A stretch of DNA of 39,454 nucleotides from CADEFQ01 sp035433705 (GTDB lineage Bacteria > Pseudomonadota > Gammaproteobacteria > Steroidobacterales > Steroidobacteraceae). Location of the stretch: contig DAORVK010000026.1 in NCBI GenBank assembly GCA_035433705.1, forward strand, positions 1 to 39,454. The letters run 5' to 3'. Shown piece by piece: positions 33,651 to 39,454 of the stretch (positions within the stretch are counted from its first letter, which is position 1; each line of letters begins with the position of its first letter). The position numbers were made by a program, and so were the translations under genes. Below the pieces are notes generated by a model, which saw only the letters and a program-made list of their open reading frames with translations, did no database searches and had not been told where the DNA came from.

Positions 33651-35227
33651 GTGGCGGCAACCCGGTCGAGCGCGGCGGTACCCCCGCGCAGCGAGAACAC
33701 CTGGCAGATTCCGCGGGCGCGCAGCGCCTCCGCCGCCGCATGGCTGCGTACACCACGCGCACAAACGAGGAGGAACCTTTCTCCCGGGTCGAGCTGCGTG
33801 GTCAGCAACTCCCCCAACGGCACCTGCCGCGCACGGCGGGCCGCAAGCGGCGACGCGGCGCTTTCCACCGGTTCACGGATATCCACGATGGAGTAGCCTG
33901 CGTCCTCGGCCGAGGTGATCGAGTCGTAGGAGACGTCGATGTCGACACTCGCCTCTGCGACGGCTCGGCCGTGCGTTGCGTGATCGGGCGACGGTCGCGC
34001 CTTCAGGCGCCTTGTCGACAACGACAGCAGGTCAATCATCATCACCTCGTCCTCGAGCCGGCCTGGCAGATCAAGCAGGATCTTCAGCACTTCGAGCGCC
34101 TGCAGCGACCCGAGGGTGCCGGGCACCGGTCCGAGAACGCCGGCTTCGGCACAGTTGCCGACAAGGCCGTCGCGCGTGGCGGCAGGCCATACACAGCGCA
34201 GGCAGGCGGTGTCGCGGCGCGGCGCGACGACCTGCAGCTGCCCCTCGTACTGGTACACGCTGGCGAACACCGCGATGCGCCCGAGCGCGAGTGCAGCGTC
34301 GTTGAGCAGGAATTTGGTGGCGAAGTTGTCGGTGCAGTCGACGACGATGTCATGGGGCGCAAGCAGGCTCGCGACATTCGCAGCATCGAGTCGCGTCACA
34401 TGGGTCTCGACGCGCACGTCCGGATTGAGCGCGACGAGGCGCGCAGCGGCGAGTTCGGCCTTGGGCGCGCCGCAGTCGGCCAGTGCGTACAGTGTCTGGC
34501 GGTGCAGATTCGACGGCTCGAGGCGGTCGTGATCGACGATGCCGAGCCGGCCGATGCCGGCTGCCGCGAGGAATTGCAACACCGGTACGCCGAGTCCGCC
34601 GGCACCGACCACCAGCACCGATGCCGCACGCAGCTTCGCCTGGCCCGCGGCCCCCACTTCGCGCAGCGTCATCTGGCGGGAGTAGTCCGGCGCCGGCACC
34701 GGTGCGCTGCGGGCGCCGGGGCCATGGGCCATGGGCAGAGGGCGATGAGCGTGGTCGTGCGCGTGGTCGTGCGCGTGATCGTGCGCGTGATCGTGTGGCG
34801 CGGCGGCGCAGCGCTCGCAATTTACCCAGCCCGAGTCGCCGTCGATGTAGTGTTCCTTTTTCCAGATCGGGACCCGGTGCTTCACTTCGTCGATGATGAA
34901 GCGGCAGGCCTGGAACGCCTCGTCACGGTGCGGGGCGCTGACGCCCACCCACACTGCAAGTTCACCGATGCGCAGGTCGCCGAGGCGGTGCACGCAGGTG
35001 ACCCGTGTCACGCTGAACCGTTCGCAGGCTGCGGCGAGAATGCGCTCACCCTCGCGCAGGGCGAGCGGTTCGAACGCTTCATACTCGAGGTGTTTGACCT
35101 CGCGGCCTTCGTTGAAATTCCGCACCCAGCCCTCGAATGCGACAAAGCCGCCAAACGCCGGATCGGCCAGCCCTGCGGACGCGGCGGCGGTATCGATCGG
35201 TTCAGTTGTGAAGCGGAAGCGGGACAA
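33635..35227 (-). CDS. MoaE-MoeB-rhodanese fusion for molybdopterin synthesis
   Basis: A 530-residue three-domain protein. Residues 1-135 are MoaE, the large subunit of molybdopterin synthase (GFVAFEGWVRNFNEGREV, LEYEAFEPLA, VKHRVPIWKKEHY with the conserved Lys). Residues 137-180 are a linker with CERC and then HDHAHDHAHDHAHDHAH. Residues 183-410 are the MoeB/ThiF adenylyltransferase that activates MoaD (GAGGLG 208-213, DHDRLEPSNLHRQ, DCTDNFATKFLLND, CLRC 342-345, GNCAEAGVLG). The second zinc CxxC expected near 412-420 is replaced by PDHATH. Residues 430-530 are a rhodanese with CARGVRS (Cys489). TTG 35227 is the preferred start (MSRFRFTTEPID is a normal MoaE N-terminus); ATGs at 35281 and 35275 would overlap the mobA/moaD gene. 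It is the last gene of the moa operon, 10 bp after its neighbour. Confidence 0.9.
   Translation of the reverse strand: MSRFRFTTEPIDTAAASAGLADPAFGGFVAFEGWVRNFNEGREVKHLEYEAFEPLALREGERILAAACERFSVTRVTCVHRLGDLRIGELAVWVGVSAPHRDEAFQACRFIIDEVKHRVPIWKKEHYIDGDSGWVNCERCAAAPHDHAHDHAHDHAHDHAHRPLPMAHGPGARSAPVPAPDYSRQMTLREVGAAGQAKLRAASVLVVGAGGLGVPVLQFLAAAGIGRLGIVDHDRLEPSNLHRQTLYALADCGAPKAELAAARLVALNPDVRVETHVTRLDAANVASLLAPHDIVVDCTDNFATKFLLNDAALALGRIAVFASVYQYEGQLQVVAPRRDTACLRCVWPAATRDGLVGNCAEAGVLGPVPGTLGSLQALEVLKILLDLPGRLEDEVMMIDLLSLSTRRLKARPSPDHATHGRAVAEASVDIDVSYDSITSAEDAGYSIVDIREPVESAASPLAARRARQVPLGELLTTQLDPGERFLLVCARGVRSHAAAEALRARGICQVFSLRGGTAALDRVAATQARV
34749..34796 (-). repeat. Four-copy 12-bp coding tandem repeat (His-Asp-His-Ala)
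   Basis: The plus strand reads GCGTGGTCGTGC twice, then GCGTGATCGTGC and GCGTGATCGTGT. On the coding strand this gives a repeating His-Asp-His-Ala in the linker between the MoaE and MoeB domains. The near-identical units suggest recent slippage expansion, and the copy number may vary between strains. Confidence 0.9.
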
Positions 35228-35237
35228 GTTGCACTCG

Positions 35238-36077
35238 TCAGCCGCCGGCAACCGGCGGAATGAATACGACGGCATCGCCATCCGCGAGCGGTTGCGCCCA
35301 GTCGCCGAATTCCGTGTTGATGGCGACGCGCAGCAGCTCGGGTGGCAGCGTGAACGGGTGGCGCGCGCGCAGTTCGTCGTACAGATCGCGCGGCGTGCGG
35401 GCGCGCGTCTCGAGGGCTTCGTCGCCGCGCCCCGCCTGCTCACGCAAGAGTGCGAAATACTGCACGTGGATGTGCAGCGGTCCGGTGCCGGGTGCGAGTT
35501 TGTCCATGGTTGACCAATACTCCTGCGTCGCGTTCACGTTGTCGAGGGCCGCAGGATCGAGCGGCTCGAGCATCGCGGGATTGGCGCCGATCAGGAACTT
35601 GCGCGGACAGGGGCGGCCGGCGGCTACTGCCGCGGCGAACGGCGCACGGCTCGCCGGCTCCCAGATCGCACAGAGCGGCTCGGGCAGGCCGTCGTGGGCG
35701 CTGCGAAACACGGTCGCGACCCGCGCAGGGTCGCGCCTTGCGACCAGATGTGCGAGGGTGTCACGGCCGAGAAAGGGCAGGTCGCAGGCGAGCACAAGCC
35801 AGGCTGCCTCGGGGTGGGAGTCGAGCGCGGCGAGGATGCCGGCTGCCGGACCCGCGTCCGGCAGTGCATCGCGAACCTGCGGGTAACGCGCACGCAATGC
35901 GTCGTCCGACTGATCCGCACGCACCGACACGAATCGCCCGGCAGTCAAAGGCTCGAGCAGGTCCCAGGCGCGTTCGAGCTGCGTGGCTCCGCGATAGGTG
36001 AGGGCTGCCTTGTCGCGCTTCATGCGCGTGCTGCGGCCGCCCGCGAGCACGAGTCCCAGCAGTGGCGCCACGCTCAT
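35238..36077 (-). CDS. MobA-MoaD fusion (Mo cofactor guanylyltransferase plus sulfur carrier)
   Basis: A 279-residue protein. Residues 5-191 match MobA, which attaches GMP to molybdopterin: GLVLAGGRSTRMKRDKAAL (the nucleotide-binding LAGGxSxRM), DALPDAGPAAGILAAL, LVLACDLPFL and NVNATQEY. The usual MGxDK is MKRDK here. Residues 200-279 match MoaD, the ubiquitin-like small subunit of molybdopterin synthase: HIHVQYFALLREQAG, LYDELRARHPF, INTEFGDWAQPLADGDAVVFIPPVAGG, ending in the Gly-Gly that MoeB adenylates and that is then thiocarboxylated. The fusion leaves this C-terminus free. Its ATG overlaps the moaC stop (ATGA), and the MoaE fusion gene begins 10 bp downstream of its stop. Confidence 0.93.
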   Translation of the reverse strand: MSVAPLLGLVLAGGRSTRMKRDKAALTYRGATQLERAWDLLEPLTAGRFVSVRADQSDDALRARYPQVRDALPDAGPAAGILAALDSHPEAAWLVLACDLPFLGRDTLAHLVARRDPARVATVFRSAHDGLPEPLCAIWEPASRAPFAAAVAAGRPCPRKFLIGANPAMLEPLDPAALDNVNATQEYWSTMDKLAPGTGPLHIHVQYFALLREQAGRGDEALETRARTPRDLYDELRARHPFTLPPELLRVAINTEFGDWAQPLADGDAVVFIPPVAGG

Positions 36078-36577
36078 CGCTTCGTCCGCCGGAAGTCGCG
36101 CTTGCCGCCGGACTTCGAAAGCAGGCCTACCGCGCTGATCTCGATGTCGTGCGACAGCGCCTTCGTCATGTCGTATATCGTGAGCGCCGCGACAGTGGCA
36201 CCCGTGAGAGCCTCCATCTCGACGCCCGTGCGGCCGTGAACCGCCACCTCGCAGCGGATCAGGATGCGCCCGGCGCGTGCTTCGTCAATCGTGATCTTGC
36301 AGCGCTCGATCGCGAGCGGGTGGCAGAACGGAATCAGCTCGTGCGTGCGCTTGGCCGCCATGACGCCCGCGACGATCGCCGTGTCGAACACCGGGCCCTT
36401 CTTCGTCCGCTGCCCGTTGCGACGCAGCGCGAGCGACACGACCCGCGGCAGCGTAACGACGGCTTCTGCGCACGCCTCGCGCAGCGTTATGGCCTTCGGC
36501 CCGACGTCGACCATGGTGGGGCGACGGGCGGCGTCGACATGCGTGAGGGTTGGCGCGCGCCTGCGGCGAGTGGGCAT
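36074..36577 (-). CDS. moaC: Cyclic pyranopterin monophosphate synthase MoaC
   Basis: A 167-residue enzyme that turns the MoaA product (3',8-cyclo-H2GTP) into cyclic pyranopterin monophosphate. Family blocks: LTHVDAARRPTMVDVGPKAI, KKGPVFDTAIVAGVMAAKRTHELIPFCHPLAIE, HGRTGVEMEALTGATVAALTIYDMTKALSHDI with catalytic Asp and Lys, and the terminal KSGGKRDFRR. The protein forms a hexamer in the cytosol in known cases. ATG 36577 lies 2 bp after the moaA stop, and the moaC stop overlaps the mobA/moaD start, so the genes are coupled. Confidence 0.95.
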   Translation of the reverse strand: MPTRRRRAPTLTHVDAARRPTMVDVGPKAITLREACAEAVVTLPRVVSLALRRNGQRTKKGPVFDTAIVAGVMAAKRTHELIPFCHPLAIERCKITIDEARAGRILIRCEVAVHGRTGVEMEALTGATVAALTIYDMTKALSHDIEISAVGLLSKSGGKRDFRRTKR

Positions 36578-36579
36578 CG

Positions 36580-37635
36580 CTAACCGCCTATATAATTCAT
36601 TTCGATCTTCGGCTCCTGCGCAGCGCTTGCGCGCAGCGTGGCACGCAGCTCGCTGTAACGATCGGTGCGTGCAGTCCAGCGGTTGCGGATCGTCGCGAGC
36701 AATTCCTCGTCGTCGGCGCCGGCACGCAGCGGGGCGCGCAGGTCGAGCCCATGGGTTGCGAAGAGACAGGTGTAGAGCACGCCGTCCGACGACAGGCGCG
36801 CCCGCGAGCAATCGCCGCAGAAGGGCTGCGAGATCGACGAGATGAAACCGATCTCACCCTGGCCGTCGGCGTAGGCGTAGCGCTGCGCGACTTCTCCGAC
36901 ATAGTTGCGATCCAGCGGTGCGAGCGGCCAGCGGGCGTGAATGCGCGCATGGAGTTCTGCGGAGGGCACCACGAGACCAGGCTGCCAGTGATTGCGGTTG
37001 CCGACATCCATGTATTCGATGAAGCGCACGACGACGCCGGTGCCGCGAAAGCGCGCGGCGAGGTCGAGTGCTCCCGCGTCGTTCACTCCCCGCTGGATCA
37101 CGGTATTGATCTTGAGTGGCGTAAGCCCGGCGCGCCGCGCGTACTCGATGCCGTCGAGTACCGTTGCAAGCTCGTCGAATCCACCGCACAAGTGGCGGAA
37201 GATCTCGGGATCGAGGCTGTCGAGGCTCACGGTCACGCGTGCGAGGCCGGCAGCCTTGAGTTCGCTCGCATGCTTTGCGAGCAGCACTCCGTTGGTAGTC
37301 AGCGCAATGTCGGGCTCGCCCGGCAGCGCAGTGAGATCGCCGACGAGATCGGCGAGATTCGCGCGCAACAGCGGCTCGCCGCCCGTGACGCGAATTTTCT
37401 GCACGCCGAGCGACACGAACAGGCGCGCGAGGCGCACGATCTCCTCGTACGAGAGCCGCTCGGCACTCTTCATGAACCGGTAGCTGTCGTGGAAGGTCTG
37501 ACGCGGCATGCAATAGGGGCAACGGAAGTTGCACCGGTCCATCACCGAGATGCGCAGGTCGTGCAGCGGGCGCCCGTGTGTATCGCGCGGCCCGCGTGCG
37601 CTGGCAATCGGCACTACTTGATCATTTGTCGGCAT
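36580..37635 (-). CDS. moaA: GTP 3',8-cyclase MoaA (radical SAM)
   Basis: A 351-residue radical SAM enzyme, first step of molybdenum cofactor synthesis. The SAM-binding cluster motif is CNFRCPYC (Cys35, 39, 42). The second 4Fe-4S cluster that binds GTP is held by FCGDCSRARLSSDGVLYTCLF. VTGGEPLLRANL is the SAM-contact region. The protein ends in NYIGG; a C-terminal Gly-Gly is conserved in MoaA and enters the active site. The ATG at 37635 begins MPTNDQVVPIASARGPRDTH. It is the first gene of the moa operon on the minus strand, and the promoter should lie in the 86 bp between it and the next gene upstream. Confidence 0.96.
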   Translation of the reverse strand: MPTNDQVVPIASARGPRDTHGRPLHDLRISVMDRCNFRCPYCMPRQTFHDSYRFMKSAERLSYEEIVRLARLFVSLGVQKIRVTGGEPLLRANLADLVGDLTALPGEPDIALTTNGVLLAKHASELKAAGLARVTVSLDSLDPEIFRHLCGGFDELATVLDGIEYARRAGLTPLKINTVIQRGVNDAGALDLAARFRGTGVVVRFIEYMDVGNRNHWQPGLVVPSAELHARIHARWPLAPLDRNYVGEVAQRYAYADGQGEIGFISSISQPFCGDCSRARLSSDGVLYTCLFATHGLDLRAPLRAGADDEELLATIRNRWTARTDRYSELRATLRASAAQEPKIEMNYIGG

Positions 37636-37721
37636 CTGCGCATTGTCGCGCCGAAGCGCACGCAGGTACAGTCATCCCCGGCAAAGCGCACGAAGCGGCC
37701 CTGCGTCGGGCCGCCGGCCGC

Positions 37722-38090
37722 CTATTTCGGGTGCGCCTTGTTGAAGGCCCGGATCTGCTCGTTGAAGCGCCCGGCGAGGGCTTCGAGCTCGTCGATCGCG
37801 GCGTTGTGCTTCTGCGCCTGTCGCTTGTCGAGATCGGCTTTCTGTTCGGGCGTGAGCGCGGTGGCATCGTTGGCCACCTGAGTGTCGTACTCGAGCTTGA
37901 TGCACGAAAGGTACGCATTCATGTCGCTGTTGTACTGCTCCACCAGCTTCTTGCCGGCAATCATCTCGTCCTTGGAGGCGACGGTGCCGTCCGGCAGCTT
38001 GTCAGGGGACTTGGGGTAGGTGCAGGCGGCGTAAGCGGGGCCGACGGCGACGGCAAATGCCAAAGTCGCGGCAAGTATCGACACCTTCAT
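37722..38090 (-). CDS. Small secreted coiled-coil protein, unknown function
   Basis: A 122-residue protein with a signal peptide (ILAATLAFAVAVGPAYAA). The mature part has two cysteines (ACTYPKSPD and YLSCIKLEYD) that may form a disulfide in the periplasm, followed by a charged helical region (KADLDKRQAQKHNAAIDELEALAGRFNEQIRAF). I do not recognise the family. ATG 38090 is chosen because the signal peptide starts there and GAGG lies upstream; the longer frame runs into an inverted repeat. Confidence 0.75.
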   Translation of the reverse strand: MKVSILAATLAFAVAVGPAYAACTYPKSPDKLPDGTVASKDEMIAGKKLVEQYNSDMNAYLSCIKLEYDTQVANDATALTPEQKADLDKRQAQKHNAAIDELEALAGRFNEQIRAFNKAHPK

Positions 38091-38130
38091 GGATCGCAAC
38101 CTCGGTTGGGAGCTGGGAGGCCAGAGCTTA

Positions 38131-38206
38131 CAGCGAACAGCGGGCAGCGAAAAGAGAACAGCCGAAACGCGTGGGGCGCGCCTGCAGGGCCGTCCGCTGT
38201 TCGCTG
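38131..38206. repeat. 13-bp inverted repeat with 50-bp spacer, REP-like
   Basis: CAGCGAACAGCGG (38131-38143) is the exact reverse complement of CCGCTGTTCGCTG (38194-38206). Around the left arm CAGCGAACAG and GGGCAGCGA form further imperfect copies of an AGCGA/ACAGC word. It fills the gap between a minus-strand gene and a plus-strand remnant. Similar AGCGAACAGCG-type intergenic repeats are familiar from related bacteria, but copy number elsewhere in this genome is unknown. Confidence 0.6.
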
Positions 38207-38247
38207 CTCGCCCCCCAGGTGCGGGCCTCGGCGTCATATTGCCCCGC

Positions 38248-38451
38248 ATGCAGCTGATGGATCAGCTCGGCTACGACGCGCGCAAGGCGAGGGATGTCGG
38301 CGGCGCCCCGACGATCGAAGCCGACAATTGCGTCTTTCATGAACTCGATCTTGCGCTGCTCACGAGCTACACGGGCAGCAAGGTCGAGCTGCACGAGTGC
38401 ATGGCCAAGGGCGGTCAGGTGTGTCGCTTCCGCTTCCTGCCACCCGCGTAG
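38248..38451 (+). pseudogene. Remnant of a V4R-like Fe-S regulator C-terminal domain
   Basis: A 67-residue reading frame (from MQLMDQLGYDARKAR). The block TIEADNCVFH and the block SKVELHECMAKGGQVCRFRF closely recall the C-terminal cysteine-rich (V4R/4-vinyl-reductase-like) part of some ArsR/DeoR-type regulators, where Cys residues hold an iron-sulfur cluster. Compared with my memory of that family, about eight to ten residues with one Cys are missing between NCVFH and ELDLALL, and no winged-helix DNA-binding part precedes it; upstream lies an inverted repeat. A truncated, rearranged gene is the simplest reading, though a functional short protein is not excluded. No ribosome site is obvious. 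Confidence 0.45.
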
Positions 38452-38460
38452 CAGGTGTGG

Positions 38461-39219
38461 TCAGGGTACTTCGCTCCTGATCTCCCAGATGTAGTCGGCG
38501 TGCGAGTCGCAGATGGTGTCGAGCGTGCGTGCGAGCGGATTCTTCTCCATCGCGGCAACGATCGCCGAGCGTGCCTTCATCAATGAAGCGACGTCGGTGG
38601 CGGTGATCGTTGCGAGCCGGCGGTATTGCGCACCGACGACGTGCTCGTTCCAGCCCCAGGATTTCAATGCGCCGTCCGCAACCATCTGATCGTACATGGG
38701 TGCGAATGCGCTCTTGACGAGCGCGTCCGCCTCCCCCTCGCGCGCCTGGTCGCAGACGTAGTACACCGAGAAACTGGCGCCGCCGCGCGCACGCTCGTTG
38801 CCTTTGCCGGCGACGGCCCGCCAGATATAGTCATCGTGCGAATTGCAGATCCTGCCGAACTCGGTTGCCAGCTTCCTGTTCTTCGCATCCGCCTGGTCAC
38901 CGACCTTCTTCTGCGCGGTGAGCAGCGCGTCGATGGAGCCTGCGCGGAAATACTGCACGCGGCGCCACTGGCCTCCCGTCTGGTGCGCGAGCCAGCCCCA
39001 GCCTGCGACCGATCCGGCGGCGATCGCCGCGTCCCACAGCGGCTTGTCGAGCTGCATGACGATCTCGTCGGCACGATCCTGCAGCGTGACATCACACTTG
39101 AAATAAGTGGCGTAGATGTACGACTCGGGCGGCTTGTCCTGCGCGAGCGCGTCGCCGGACAACGAGGCACAGACAAGCGACGCGACTGACGCCGTCGCCG
39201 CGATGATTCCCTTCATCAT
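38461..39219 (-). CDS. Exported two-repeat protein of unknown function
   Basis: A 252-residue protein with a signal peptide (TASVASLVCASLSGDALAQ). The mature part is an internal duplication. Repeat 1 (about 33-132) has YFKCDVTLQDRADEIV, GWGWLAHQTGGQWRR and ICNSHDDYIWRA. Repeat 2 (about 146-248) has YYVCDQAREGEADALV, SWGWNEHVVGAQYRR and ICDSHADYIWEI. One Cys near the start and one near the end of each repeat could pair. The alternating strand-helix pattern suggests a ferredoxin-like or dimeric alpha-beta barrel fold, but I cannot name the family. The first of two adjacent ATGs is chosen because AGGGGG lies 6 bp upstream of it. Confidence 0.8.
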   Translation of the reverse strand: MMKGIIAATASVASLVCASLSGDALAQDKPPESYIYATYFKCDVTLQDRADEIVMQLDKPLWDAAIAAGSVAGWGWLAHQTGGQWRRVQYFRAGSIDALLTAQKKVGDQADAKNRKLATEFGRICNSHDDYIWRAVAGKGNERARGGASFSVYYVCDQAREGEADALVKSAFAPMYDQMVADGALKSWGWNEHVVGAQYRRLATITATDVASLMKARSAIVAAMEKNPLARTLDTICDSHADYIWEIRSEVP

Positions 39220-39289
39220 GGTAGTCCCCCTGGTCGGCCTCCATGGCCGATGTTGCGGCGGAGTATAAACCTGCGGGCCGCAAAGGTCG

Positions 39290-39323
39290 CGCGCCAGACT
39301 TCGAATCTGCCGGTTCTGGCGCG
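39290..39323. repeat. 9-bp inverted repeat containing a T-arm-like word
   Basis: CGCGCCAGA (39290-39298) pairs perfectly with TCTGGCGCG (39315-39323) around a 16-bp loop. The loop holds TTCGAATCT, which also occurs in the T-arm of the tRNA gene 80 bp downstream. It could be a hairpin in the leader of the minus-strand gene region or a decayed tRNA fragment. Confidence 0.4.
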
Positions 39324-39350
39324 ACGGCGCGGTGACGGATCACAAGCGTG

Positions 39351-39356
39351 TAGAAT
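39351..39356 (+). promoter_or_regulatory. Candidate -10 element for tRNA-Arg
   Basis: TAGAAT stands 21 bp before the mature tRNA 5' end. A well-spaced -35 hexamer is not seen. The same hexamer precedes two protein-coding units in this window. Confidence 0.35.
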
Positions 39357-39377
39357 TCCTGTTCTGCTGTTCGCAAT

Positions 39378-39454
39378 GCGCCCGTAGCTCAGCTGGATAG
39401 AGCATCAGGCTTCGAACCTGAGGGTCGGGAGTTCGAATCTCTCCGGGCGCGCCA
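39378..39454 (+). tRNA. tRNA-Arg, anticodon TCG
   Basis: A 77-base cloverleaf. The acceptor stem GCGCCCG (39378-39384) pairs with CGGGCGC (39444-39450), followed by discriminator G and encoded CCA, which ends exactly at the window edge. The D-arm is AGCTCAGCTGGATAGAGC. The anticodon stem TCAGG/CCTGA holds the loop CTTCGAA, so the anticodon is TCG, reading CGA Arg codons. The T-loop is TTCGAAT with the stem GGGAG/CTCTC. Confidence 0.97.

Noticed and set aside
34745..34800. Short-spaced repeats resembling a CRISPR-like array
   Set aside because: The units are 12 bp, contiguous, without spacers, in frame, and encode the His-Asp-His-Ala linker.
35228..35281. ATG starts at 35281 or 35275 for the MoaE fusion
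   Set aside because: They would overlap the end of mobA/moaD and add residues not seen in MoaE; TTG at 35227 gives a standard MoaE N-terminus. The ribosome site is weak, so the choice is not certain.

Overview
The window is a high-GC bacterial chromosome segment with 32 protein-coding calls, one probable gene remnant and one tRNA gene. It shows no phage, insertion sequence, CRISPR array or rRNA. Gene content (Uup, ProBA, HtpX, GabT, TesB, a YcbB-type L,D-transpeptidase, a DUF47/Pit pair, an acidic DUF6763-like protein) and the many GTG and TTG starts fit a free-living gammaproteobacterium, perhaps near the Steroidobacterales/Nevskiales. That placement is an inference from gene families, not a tree.

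Layout. 1-3.6 kb: a small tautomerase divergent from an OmpR-type winged-helix/TPR regulator, then a CsgG-like secreted protein and a histone H1-like protein. 3.6-8.1 kb (minus strand): a periplasmic cyclophilin, a membrane GGDEF-EAL protein and an outer-membrane-like protein. 8.2-17 kb: an ABC exporter, an L,D-transpeptidase, a large secreted subtilase with a clear terminator, and the ABC-F protein Uup. 16.9-18.9 kb: a DUF47-Pit phosphate uptake pair and a small cysteine-containing protein. 18.9-22.8 kb (minus): a translationally coupled operon of a 2Fe-2S subunit, a Tat-exported molybdopterin subunit (IorAB type) and a GABA-type aminotransferase. 22.9-26.4 kb: a ferredoxin-NADP reductase, an acyl-CoA thioesterase and a CpcT/CpeT-like protein in a tight operon, then a cytochrome c. 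26.5-31.2 kb (minus): a lipoprotein hydrolase coupled to a GlcD-type flavoprotein, a delta-9 desaturase with HtpX, and an acidic protein with a poly-aspartate tail. 31.2-33.7 kb: proBA. 33.6-37.6 kb (minus): a compact molybdenum cofactor operon. 37.7-39.4 kb: small secreted proteins, a probable regulator remnant and tRNA-Arg.

The most unusual part is the cofactor operon moaA-moaC-(mobA/moaD)-(moaE/moeB/rhodanese). Two fused polypeptides carry the sulfur relay (rhodanese, MoeB, MoaD, MoaE) and the nucleotide-attaching enzyme MobA. The MoaE and MoeB parts are joined by a CxxC plus a four-fold His-Asp-His-Ala repeat that looks metal-binding, while the MoeB domain has lost half of its usual zinc tetracysteine site. 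The molybdoenzyme operon 11 kb away is a plausible consumer of the cofactor. Second-rank points are an 11-bp direct repeat resembling a PhoB/OmpR-type operator in front of the winged-helix regulator, the poly-Asp tail, and a CpcT/CpeT-family protein in an organism without visible phycobiliprotein genes.
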